Shown here in pieces: positions 56,540-64,000 of a DNA stretch of 64,000 bases (its first letter is position 1; each line of letters begins with the position of its first letter). Source of the DNA: Vibrio coralliilyticus (GTDB taxonomy: Bacteria > Pseudomonadota > Gammaproteobacteria > Enterobacterales > Vibrionaceae); the NCBI RefSeq assembly GCF_024449095.1, contig NZ_CP024628.1, positions 1 through 64,000 of the forward strand, read 5' to 3'. The position numbers and the translations under genes are program-made. Below the pieces are notes generated by a model. That model saw only the letters and a program-made list of their open reading frames with translations, had not been told where the DNA came from and searched no databases.

Positions 56540-57063
56540 TGCCTTTCAAAGTTCCACCAGCATGGTCGTTAGTTCTGGTAGGTCTTATTCTCAACATACT
56601 CGCAATAGTTATGTCGAGTGTGGTGTTGGATAGGTTGAGTGCACAGATCGCGGCGCTTGCAGAGCAGAAAGACGACAACCTCTATTCGATTCAACTCGCG
56701 TGGAACAGTGTCGAAACTTTGGAGCGTAAACGCGAAGCGATTTTGCTGCACCTCAGTCAGGTTGGCGAAAACAAGATCGATGACGCCTTACAAACTGCGC
56801 TGCAAGGCCCACTCAGTGCTTGGTTAGGTGGAAGCGTTCCGCCGATCAGCCGCGAAAATCTGAGTCCATTAATGATGCAAATTAATCAGGCTCAAAAGAG
56901 CTATCGTAATCAAATAGATGAGTACTATTTGAAAAACCTTGGTCTTTCTGAAGTCATGGCAGAATTAAATGAAAAAATTGCTTGGTACAAAAACATCGGT
57001 TTGTTTTTACAAGTCTTTGGCCTGACTTTGATTCTGGCGCGAGACTTGGACAGAAAACCCTGA
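56533..57063 (+). CDS. Unknown protein with N- and C-terminal membrane segments
   Basis: This 176-residue protein has helices at about 11-32 and 151-169. Between them is a polar, partly coiled-coil region of about 115 residues (RLSAQIAALAEQKDDN, LMMQINQAQKSYRNQIDEYY). It is translationally coupled to the MAPEG gene. I do not recognise a family. Confidence 0.7.
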   Translation: MVVPFKVPPAWSLVLVGLILNILAIVMSSVVLDRLSAQIAALAEQKDDNLYSIQLAWNSVETLERKREAILLHLSQVGENKIDDALQTALQGPLSAWLGGSVPPISRENLSPLMMQINQAQKSYRNQIDEYYLKNLGLSEVMAELNEKIAWYKNIGLFLQVFGLTLILARDLDRKP

Positions 57064-57290
57064 TTAAACAAAAGCGCCTCCATTATGGCCATCAATCCAG
57101 TGATATTTATCATCAAAATTCATAGACGGCTCCTAGGTCAAACAACTTGGGCTTTCACGGGATATTGAGCTAGTAAGTCTCGGCTCTACATATATTACAT
57201 TCTTACGGTGAATTTTTGTTTGTGTAGATATTTATAGATTGCAAAAAAGTACGAACGTGCTAAAAATAACAAGAGTGAATAAGTGAGAGT

Positions 57291-57881
57291 ATGATGAGCA
57301 AAGGTAAAGTAACCCGAGACAATATCCTGAGTAAGGCATTTGAATTGGCGAGCGAGAACGGGTTGGAAAGCCTGACGATCGGTGAGTTGGCCAAGCAATG
57401 CGGTATGTCGAAAAGTGGTTTGTTTGCTCATTTTAACTCCAAAGATAACTTACAGATCGCGGTTTTGGAGCATGCGAACCTGATTTTTACCCAACGGGTG
57501 ATTGCACCAGCGAGAGAGCAAAGCGCTCTTCGTCAGGAGCAAAAGATTCGTACTCTGCTGGATAATTGGCTTGGTTGGAATCATTCATTTCAGGGCAGCT
57601 GCATGTTTTTGGATGCATGGAAAGAGACCAATCCAGAAGCGAACCCAACGCAACAAGCATTGAAAAAAACCATCGCGACTTGGGTCGAGTACTTGAGAAT
57701 TCAGGTCGCAAAAGGGGTAGAAAATGGTGAGTTTCGCCAAGATCTTGACCCGAAGCAGGCCACGTTTGAGTTGTATGGTTTGTATTTAAGTGCTCACCTG
57801 TTCTATTCGATTCACGGAGAGCACGAGAGCTACCAACATTTCTGGCAAGGTGTTGAACGCATGATGACAAGCTGGAAATAA
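57291..57881 (+). CDS. TetR-family transcriptional regulator
   Basis: This 196-residue protein has the N-terminal helix-turn-helix LTIGELAKQCGMSKSGLFAHFNSKDNL and a TetR C-terminal ligand domain. The start is ATG 57291 or 57294. It precedes the alpha/beta hydrolase on the same strand by 116 bp and may regulate it. Confidence 0.9.
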   Translation: MMSKGKVTRDNILSKAFELASENGLESLTIGELAKQCGMSKSGLFAHFNSKDNLQIAVLEHANLIFTQRVIAPAREQSALRQEQKIRTLLDNWLGWNHSFQGSCMFLDAWKETNPEANPTQQALKKTIATWVEYLRIQVAKGVENGEFRQDLDPKQATFELYGLYLSAHLFYSIHGEHESYQHFWQGVERMMTSWK

Positions 57882-57997
57882 GCATTTAGCTGGCTGAGCC
57901 ATTAGTCTGAATGAGAACTAGGCTCAGCCAATAATTTAACTAAAAATAGCACGGTCGTTCGCTTTTTAGTGAGGCGAACCCGAAAAGGATAACGACC

Positions 57998-58846
57998 ATG
58001 AGTGAGAAGATTTATTTTAATACCTCGAACAAGTTTAGCGTTAAGAAGAGTTTGGTTAACCTGACGACACGCTTGCATCATACGTTGGCACCGAGTCACG
58101 CAAAGCAGACGGCTCGCAAATTGCTGCTGACGCCAGCGAGAACGAAACCAAAGAATGTTCAACCGGAAGGCTTAGTCATGGGTGAAGTTGAATCTAAAGA
58201 AGGGCCGCTTAAGACCTATCAACTCGGTCAAGGCCCGGTTTGGGTGCTCACTCATGGTTGGTCTGGTACAGCGAGCCAGTTCTTCCCATTGATGGAGCAT
58301 ATCGCTTCACAGGGCTATACCGCACTGGCGTATGATCATCCCGGACATGGTGAAAGCGGCGGCTTATACGGGCATATTCCGGCGTTTGTACACGGTTTGG
58401 AGGCAATTCTTGATAGCGTTGATGAAGTGGCAGGTTTAGTGGGCCACAGTATGGGAACTGCTTCAGCGATTGAGTGCCACCATCAGAAATTGGTCGACAA
58501 GCCATTACTGCTTATCGCTCCGGTATTGGATTACCTTGATAACCTGTTTGGCAGCGTCGCTCGCTCAGGCTACTCAATGCGTTTGTTTAGTGCGGTAGTC
58601 TCTGAAGTGGAGGAGCAATACCGCTATCCGATTCAGTCGATTGACCCCTACAACAAACTGAAATTACGCCAGTCGAAAACCATCATAGTGCATGACGAAG
58701 GGGATAAATTTACTAAGTTCTCTGTATCGCAGAAGGCGGCACAGGACATGGAAAATGTCACCTTGGTCGCGACTCAGGGACAAGGCCATGGCAGAGTAAT
58801 GAAATGCCCTCAAGTTATGCAAGGTTTTGATGAATTGATTGCATAA
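57998..58846 (+). CDS. Alpha/beta hydrolase
   Basis: This 282-residue hydrolase has an oxyanion-region THGWSGTASQF, the nucleophile elbow GHSMGTAS, a late Asp (VHDEGDKF) and the His in QGHGRVM. No signal peptide is seen. AAAGGAT lies about 8 bp before the ATG. Substrate unknown. Confidence 0.86.
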   Translation: MSEKIYFNTSNKFSVKKSLVNLTTRLHHTLAPSHAKQTARKLLLTPARTKPKNVQPEGLVMGEVESKEGPLKTYQLGQGPVWVLTHGWSGTASQFFPLMEHIASQGYTALAYDHPGHGESGGLYGHIPAFVHGLEAILDSVDEVAGLVGHSMGTASAIECHHQKLVDKPLLLIAPVLDYLDNLFGSVARSGYSMRLFSAVVSEVEEQYRYPIQSIDPYNKLKLRQSKTIIVHDEGDKFTKFSVSQKAAQDMENVTLVATQGQGHGRVMKCPQVMQGFDELIA

Positions 58847-58942
58847 TAGACAAATTGGCTATAAATAAAACTCCATTTATTTCATTGTGTTAACAGGGTT
58901 AACCTTGTTTTTGATATGGTTAACAATTTCGAAATGAAAAAT

Positions 58943-59001
58943 ATTTCCTCATGAGCTTATGTGGGACCATTTGCATTGCCATCTGGCCCTCATGAGGAAA
59001 T
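58943..59001 (+). promoter_or_regulatory. 13-bp inverted repeat covering the ribosome binding site of the symporter gene
   Basis: ATTTCCTCATGAG (58943-58955) and CTCATGAGGAAAT (58989-59001) are perfect reverse complements 33 nt apart. The second arm contains the GAGGAAA Shine-Dalgarno sequence of the downstream gene. It could fold in RNA and block translation, or be a DNA operator. Confidence 0.6.
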
Positions 59002-59007
59002 ATAATA

Positions 59008-60396
59008 ATGAATAGAAATGATAGTGTTCCATTGCCCACAAACACTCGGGAGTGGCTGTTAAACCGCAACAGCCTGATTGTTCTCGCCAATATCGCCTTA
59101 TTCGCGACCCTCTACTTTACACTGCCCTTCGAACCTCAGGTCGTTCTTGGTCTGAGCATGTTAACGTTTATCGCCATCCTTTGGCTCACTGAAGCACTGC
59201 ATGTAACCGTTACCGCTATTTTGGTGCCTGTAATGGCAGTTTTGTTTGGTGTGTTTGATACTCAAACGGCCCTAAATAATTTTGCTAATTCCATCATCTT
59301 TCTGTTTCTTGGTGGTTTTGCATTGGCTGCGGCGATGCACCGTCAGGGGCTAGATAAAGTCATAGCCGATAAAGTGTTGCTCATCGCTAAAGGAAAGATG
59401 AGTGTCGCGGTCTTTATGCTGTTTGGTGTGACTGCAGCGCTGTCAATGTGGATCAGTAATACCGCGACCACTGCGATGATGTTGCCGTTAGTGCTGGGTG
59501 TTTTGAGCAAAGTGAATTCCGAAAGTGGCCACAAAACTTATGTGTTTGTCCTGCTTGGGATCGCTTACAGCGCCAGTATCGGCGGTATCGCGACCATCGT
59601 TGGCAGCCCACCAAATGCCATTGCAGCAGCAGAGGTGGGTCTGAGTTTTACAGATTGGATGAGCTTTGGCCTACCGACTGCCATCATCTTGCTGCCTATC
59701 GCTGTCGCTGTGCTGTTTATGGTGCTTAAGCCAGATCTGAAAGGTCAGTTTGAACTTAACCATGAACCAGTAAACTGGGATAAAGGCAAAATTGTTACCT
59801 TGGGCATTTTTGCTGTAACGGTTTGTCTGTGGATTTTCAGTAAGCCAATCAATGCGTTGATTGGCGGGTATGCTAAGTTCGATACAGTTGTCGCTTTGGG
59901 TGCGATTGTTGCGGTTAACTTTGCTCGCGTGGTGCATTGGAAAGATATCGAGAAGACGGCAGACTGGGGAGTGCTGTTGTTGTTTGGTGGTGGTATCTGC
60001 CTGAGCAACGTGCTTAAAGCAACCGGTACCAGCGTTTTCTTAGCCAACGGTTTGAGTGAGTTAATTTCACACCTAGGCATCTTCTTCATCGTTGCAGTGA
60101 TCGCTGTATTTGTAGTCTTCCTGACCGAGTTCGCCAGTAACACCGCTAGTGCGGCGCTGCTTATCCCCGTATTTGCAAGCGTGGCAGAAGCATTTGGATT
60201 ATCGCCAGTGGTACTGTCTGTATTGATCGCCGTAGCGGCATCTTGTGCCTTTATGTTGCCTGTCGCCACCCCACCCAATGCTATTGTGTTTGGCTCTGGG
60301 CATGTTCAGCAAAGTGAAATGATGCGCGTCGGCCTGATCCTCAATATCGCGTGTATTGTCGCACTTACCTTTATCGCCATGACATTCTGGGCGTAA
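59008..60396 (+). CDS. DASS/SLC13-family sodium:dicarboxylate-type symporter
   Basis: This 462-residue protein has about 12 hydrophobic segments. The family motifs are [15 protein letters not shown] near residue 150, with the SNT that binds sodium and substrate, and later [15 protein letters not shown]. Members of this branch carry succinate, malate, fumarate, citrate or sulfate. The inverted repeat just upstream may control it. A strong terminator follows. Confidence 0.9.
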   Translation: MNRNDSVPLPTNTREWLLNRNSLIVLANIALFATLYFTLPFEPQVVLGLSMLTFIAILWLTEALHVTVTAILVPVMAVLFGVFDTQTALNNFANSIIFLFLGGFALAAAMHRQGLDKVIADKVLLIAKGKMSVAVFMLFGVTAALSMWISNTATTAMMLPLVLGVLSKVNSESGHKTYVFVLLGIAYSASIGGIATIVGSPPNAIAAAEVGLSFTDWMSFGLPTAIILLPIAVAVLFMVLKPDLKGQFELNHEPVNWDKGKIVTLGIFAVTVCLWIFSKPINALIGGYAKFDTVVALGAIVAVNFARVVHWKDIEKTADWGVLLLFGGGICLSNVLKATGTSVFLANGLSELISHLGIFFIVAVIAVFVVFLTEFASNTASAALLIPVFASVAEAFGLSPVVLSVLIAVAASCAFMLPVATPPNAIVFGSGHVQQSEMMRVGLILNIACIVALTFIAMTFWA

Positions 60397-60399
60397 TAG

Positions 60400-60428
60400 A
60401 AAGGGAGCTGTTGAAAGCTCCCTTTTTA
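60400..60428 (+). terminator. Terminator of the symporter gene
   Basis: AAAGGGAGCT pairs with AGCTCCCTTT around 6 nt, followed by more T. It begins 4 bp after the stop. Confidence 0.92.
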
Positions 60429-60927
60429 TCTCTGATTAAGATTTCTTCAATTTAACCTTCTCTCTAAGCCATTGCCTCAGTTGAATGGCTCATTCTGTTG
60501 CCAATCTACAATGGAACACAATGGTTGCTTATAGCGTGTCGCAGTGTCTGAATTCGCATCAACGATTGATTGTCATCATCAGAAACTGGCCCAAATGCAA
60601 TGACTATAGAGTGCTTTGGTATTGAATTTTGCTTGGTTGCGAGCCCATTTAAGCTAACCAATGCGTTCATATAGCTGGTAGCCTCCGAGGTGGACGAGCG
60701 ATGTCGTTATCCGACAGTCAATGCTATATAAAGCATCATTCTAATAATGGTGAGTAGGGTTTAGAGCATGTATTGTCTTCTAATTAACTCTTATAAGTAT
60801 AATTGTAATTTAATATCCTCATTAATGTTTGAAGGCTCACATTACATGAAGGTGGGTATGATTTATATTTGTAGTTTATATATATGTAAATATAATTCAT
60901 CGCCCTGATTAATAAGAATTAAAGATT
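60429..60927. other. Intergenic region before the SAHH-like operon
   Basis: This 499-bp gap has no supported gene. The last 150 bp are very AT-rich and should hold the promoter of the cupin-MFS-SAHH-like operon. The shift in composition begins about 60720. Confidence 0.5.
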
Positions 60928-61434
60928 ATGCCTTCAGAAGTTAAATATTTAGTTGATAAGTTCAATTTAAAACCACATCCAGAGGGGGGGTATTTTTCTG
61001 AGAATTATCGTTCAGAAGAAATATTAGACTGCCCACCAGAGAGGTTCAGTGGTAAGCATGTTTATAAAACATCTATATATTATCTTTTAGAAAAAGAAAA
61101 TGTTTCGATGTTCCATCGATTAAAACAAGATGAATTGTGGCACCATTATACTGGTTGTAGTGTTATCCTACATATTCTTGATCCAAATAAAGGCTATCAG
61201 AAATTAGATCTGGGATGTTCTCTTAGCCACTCTGATGCTGCTTATCAGGCTTTGGTTCCCAAAAATGTATGGTTTGCTGCTGAGCTAAAAGATAAGTCCA
61301 AGTTTTCTTTAGTGGGATGTACAACGTCTCCTGGCTTCGAATTCTCTGACTGGGAGCTAGCGAATAAAGAAGAGCTAATGAATTATTTCCCTGAGAAAAT
61401 AGAACTGATATCAAGAATTATGGGGCAAGCATGA
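60928..61434 (+). CDS. DUF985 cupin-fold protein
   Basis: This 168-residue protein has the family start KPHPEGGYFSENYRS and the core SIYYLLEKENVSMFHRLKQDELWHHYTG. His, Glu and His residues there could bind metal or a sugar-nucleotide-like ligand. DUF985 proteins have no firmly assigned reaction. It overlaps the MFS gene by 4 bp, so the two are coupled. Local sequence is AT-rich compared with the neighbours. Confidence 0.85.
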   Translation: MPSEVKYLVDKFNLKPHPEGGYFSENYRSEEILDCPPERFSGKHVYKTSIYYLLEKENVSMFHRLKQDELWHHYTGCSVILHILDPNKGYQKLDLGCSLSHSDAAYQALVPKNVWFAAELKDKSKFSLVGCTTSPGFEFSDWELANKEELMNYFPEKIELISRIMGQA

Positions 61435-62615
61435 GTACATTAAACCATAAAATGGTTTTACCGTTATTAATGGTATTTATGGTGTTGAATTCAATGCCAA
61501 TTGATATTTATTTGCCAGCAGTAAAAACAATTTCTGAAGATTTGTCTACTTCTGTAAATAATGTTCAATTAGGGATATTTCTTTACATGATAAGCATGGG
61601 GCTTGGGCAGCTAATACTAGGCGCGAAGTCAGACAAATACGGAAGAAAGCCTGTTGCTATATTTTCACTTATCGTTTATGTAGCTGCATCAGTGTTGGCA
61701 AGTGTCTCTACCAGTATTGAAATGTTAATGGTAAGCCGGTTGCTACAGGGGTTTGGTGCTTGTGGGTGTGCTGTAACCGCACTGGCAGTGGTTAGGGATA
61801 TTTACGATGAGTCCGAAAGTGCTCGTATATATTCGTTGTTAAATGGAGCGCAAAGCTTAGTACCTGCACTGGCTCCTTTGTTAGGTGGATTTATTGCTGT
61901 TAGTTTTGGCTGGCGATACTGCTTTATTTTACTTTCAGTAATGTCGATTACTACTTTATTATTCTCATGGAGTCGAATGGTAGAGACAAACACCGTATCT
62001 GGTAGGGCAGAGTATAATCGAAGTTACGCTAGTATTGTTACTAATAAAAGATTCCTTACTTACGCATTGGCATCAATGTCTTCCATGGCATTCATTGTTC
62101 AGTACGTAGTTAAATCTCCAGTATTACTTATTGACAACCTAGGTCTAACACCAACCGTGTTTTCTCTAGTATTTGGCGGAAACGCATTGCTAATTATTTT
62201 AGCATCCTATTGTGCGACTAAGGTTATTAGTCGTTATTCACCTAAGGTTACATGTAACTTGGGTTTGACGTTTCTTCTTATCGCTTCAGTGCTATTTTTA
62301 TTGATACCTAACCCGGAAAATATTTATATTTATTTAGTTATTGTTTCAGTAGGTAGCTTTGGTTTTTCATTTTGTTTAGGAAGTGCTATCGGTTTGGCTC
62401 TTTCTCCATTCCCTGATTGTGCAGGAAAAGCTTCAGCAGTGCTAGGCTTCATGCAGTTTACGCTGACTTCTGTTGTAGGAATTATCGTTGGTATGTTATT
62501 CCCAACTGGAGCTCATTCAATTTCAATCACAGTGGCTTGCTTTGCTCTGCTAAGTATTCTCGCAAGTCTATTTTTTAGAAAACCTACCTCAAGAGCTACT
62601 CAGTATAGCCAGTAA
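61431..62615 (+). CDS. MFS exporter (Bcr/CflA-like)
   Basis: This 394-residue, 12-helix transporter has motif A GAKSDKYGRKPVAIF and the helix 4-5 pattern SRLLQGFGACGCAVTALAVVRD, as in drug exporters of the DHA1 type. Coupled to a cupin and followed 8 bp later by the SAHH-like gene, it may export the product of this operon, which would be inference. It is a different protein from the similar exporter at 18855. Confidence 0.87.
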   Translation: MSTLNHKMVLPLLMVFMVLNSMPIDIYLPAVKTISEDLSTSVNNVQLGIFLYMISMGLGQLILGAKSDKYGRKPVAIFSLIVYVAASVLASVSTSIEMLMVSRLLQGFGACGCAVTALAVVRDIYDESESARIYSLLNGAQSLVPALAPLLGGFIAVSFGWRYCFILLSVMSITTLLFSWSRMVETNTVSGRAEYNRSYASIVTNKRFLTYALASMSSMAFIVQYVVKSPVLLIDNLGLTPTVFSLVFGGNALLIILASYCATKVISRYSPKVTCNLGLTFLLIASVLFLLIPNPENIYIYLVIVSVGSFGFSFCLGSAIGLALSPFPDCAGKASAVLGFMQFTLTSVVGIIVGMLFPTGAHSISITVACFALLSILASLFFRKPTSRATQYSQ

Positions 62616-62623
62616 AATACGTC

Positions 62624-63907
62624 ATGAAATATAAAATAAAAAATATTGAACAGGGCATTGAAGGCCAAAATAATATCAATCTAGCTTTTTACGAAATGCC
62701 GGGACTTTCTCAAATAGTAGAGGAACTTCGTACCGATAAACCACTTACAGGGGCACGTATTGCTGGGTGTCTTCATATGACTACAGAAACTGCCGTGTTG
62801 ATTAATGCACTTACTGACTTAGGTGCAGATGTACGTTGGTGTTCGAGTAATCGTTTTTCCACTTGTGATGCGGCAGCTGCCGCTATCGTTGAGAATGGTG
62901 TCCCTGTCTTTGCTTGGTACGGCCAGTCAGAGGAAGAGTTTAACTGGTGTAAAGAACAAGTTTTAAAAGGTGATCCGAGCTGGACTCCAAATATGATTTT
63001 GGATGATGGTGCAGAACTGACGTCTTATCTTTCAGAGCAACACCCAGAAATGTGGGAAGGGATTCGAGGTATTACTGAAGAAACGACATCCGGCCTTTTT
63101 GAGTTGAATAAGCTTGAAAAGATGGGGGAACTGTATTCTCCGGCTATCGTCGTCAATAACTCTATTACTAAATCAAAGTTCGATAATATCTATGGCTGTC
63201 ACGAGTCTCTCGTTGATGCCTTAAAAGCAGCAACAGGAATGCTACTCGCAGGAAAGGTAGCGACGGTTATAGGTTATGGTGATGTTGGTAAAGGTTGTTG
63301 CCGAGCACTGCGGGGCAACGGGATGCGCGTTCAGGTTGTAGAAGTAGATCCTATTTCAGCGCTACAAGCCAGTATGGATGGCTTTGAAGTTGTAAGTATG
63401 GATCATGCCTGTAGTAACTCTCATATATTTGTTACTGCTACTGGTAATAGGCATGTTATTGATACTAAACACTTTAAATTTATGAGGGATAGGGCTGTAT
63501 TATGTAATATGGGCAACTTTAACGATGAAATTGACGTGGAGACACTAAACTCTCTCCCTCGAACCGAATTAACTACAACGCTCAGTAGCTACAAGGTTTC
63601 CAGAGATAAGTCGATCTTTTTAGTGGGCAATGGGGCTCCAGCAAATTTAGCTTGTGTTGGAGGGCATTCTAGTTTCGTCATGTCAACCTCCTTTTCCAAT
63701 CAACTATTGGCTCAGATAGAACTCTGGTGCAGAGCAGAAGACTATGCGCCTGGGGTGCACTCGATTCCGAGGACGCTAGATGAGCAGGTTGCACGTTACC
63801 ACTTAGAGCACCTTGGAGCTAAGTTAAGTGTTCTTTCTGAAGAGCAAGCCCAGTTTATCGGTGTGTCTACGAATGGTCCCTTCAAGCCAGACTTTTACCG
63901 CTATTAG
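62624..63907 (+). CDS. S-adenosylhomocysteine hydrolase-like protein with an altered active site
   Basis: This 427-residue protein aligns over its full length with AHCY. Kept are H51 (GCLHMTTETA), D127 (ILDDGAEL), E152, K183 and D187 (TKSKFDN), the NAD loop GYGDVGKG (217-224), and the C-terminal KPDFYRY. Changed are N298 in GNFND, where the family has GHFD (His301 in human AHCY); N300; NGAPAN in place of EGRLVN; and CDAAAA in place of QDHAAA. It probably still binds NAD and a nucleoside but may do another reaction. Vibrios usually use SAH nucleosidase. Confidence 0.88.
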   Translation: MKYKIKNIEQGIEGQNNINLAFYEMPGLSQIVEELRTDKPLTGARIAGCLHMTTETAVLINALTDLGADVRWCSSNRFSTCDAAAAAIVENGVPVFAWYGQSEEEFNWCKEQVLKGDPSWTPNMILDDGAELTSYLSEQHPEMWEGIRGITEETTSGLFELNKLEKMGELYSPAIVVNNSITKSKFDNIYGCHESLVDALKAATGMLLAGKVATVIGYGDVGKGCCRALRGNGMRVQVVEVDPISALQASMDGFEVVSMDHACSNSHIFVTATGNRHVIDTKHFKFMRDRAVLCNMGNFNDEIDVETLNSLPRTELTTTLSSYKVSRDKSIFLVGNGAPANLACVGGHSSFVMSTSFSNQLLAQIELWCRAEDYAPGVHSIPRTLDEQVARYHLEHLGAKLSVLSEEQAQFIGVSTNGPFKPDFYRY

Positions 63908-63913
63908 ACTTTG

Positions 63914-63938
63914 GCCACTTCTTGATGAAGTGGCTTTT
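63914..63938 (+). terminator. Terminator of the SAHH-like operon
   Basis: GCCACTTC pairs with GAAGTGGC around TTGAT and is followed by TTTT. It begins 7 bp after the stop, closing the three-gene operon. Confidence 0.9.
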
Positions 63939-64000
63939 CCATCCTAAAGTCAAGACTATTAAAGCATCCTCTCTCAGTTTTCTCCTTTTCGTATTGCTGA

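Overview
The window looks like the origin-proximal part of the second chromosome of a Vibrio species. It opens with a ParA2/ParB2-type partition pair. Four perfect copies of the vibrio chromosome II centromere motif (TTTACANTGTAAA) lie at 4491, 4625, 16978 and 37149, with a one-mismatch copy at 20886. The neighbours, tRNA(Met) cytidine acetyltransferase and a chemotaxis operon resembling V. cholerae chemotaxis cluster III, fit the same picture. I do not name a species.

Layout. 1-2.4 kb: partition genes. 2.5-4.5 kb: tmcA. 4.9-17 kb: one long co-directional chemosensory operon (STAS, CheY, CheA, two CheW, a triple-PAS receptor, CheR, CheD, CheB, a short second receptor, a second STAS, and a response regulator fused to a PP2C phosphatase and a HATPase), then a FapA/DUF342 gene. 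The order suggests a receptor array that feeds a partner switch. 18.8-22.2 kb: Bcr/CflA exporter, resolvase-like gene, SMR exporter and LysR regulator. 22.3-31.8 kb: a carbohydrate ABC uptake operon with a PHP metalloesterase and a HAD phosphatase, flanked by a universal stress protein, a GH1 6-phospho-beta-glucosidase and an IclR regulator. 31.8-36.6 kb: a degenerate arginase-fold protein, Tat-exported PhoX, a small membrane protein behind a structured leader, and a lone VCBS-like protein. 36.6-41 kb: LysR, HDOD and VOC proteins, and a TPP riboswitch ahead of thiD-tenA.

41-58.9 kb is an accessory-looking stretch rich in regulators. It holds a YopT-like cysteine protease homologue, a TauE/SafE permease split by a frameshift at an A7 run, AraC, three LysR genes, an NmrA-like reductase, a PAP2 phosphatase, an unknown 414-residue protein with hydrophobic segments, a protein made of three tandem RidA domains, a DMT exporter, a tiny lipoprotein, an orphan ArsR, a MAPEG protein, TetR and an alpha/beta hydrolase. 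59-60.4 kb: a dicarboxylate-type symporter with a 13-bp inverted repeat covering its ribosome binding site.

The window ends with an AT-rich three-gene operon: a DUF985 cupin, an MFS exporter and an S-adenosylhomocysteine-hydrolase-like protein. The last keeps most substrate and NAD residues but has Asn where the family has an essential His. Vibrios normally recycle SAH through MTA/SAH nucleosidase, so this operon is the best candidate here for an undescribed small-molecule system. No tRNA, rRNA, CRISPR array or intact insertion sequence was found. All calls come from reading motifs and context by eye; no database search was run.
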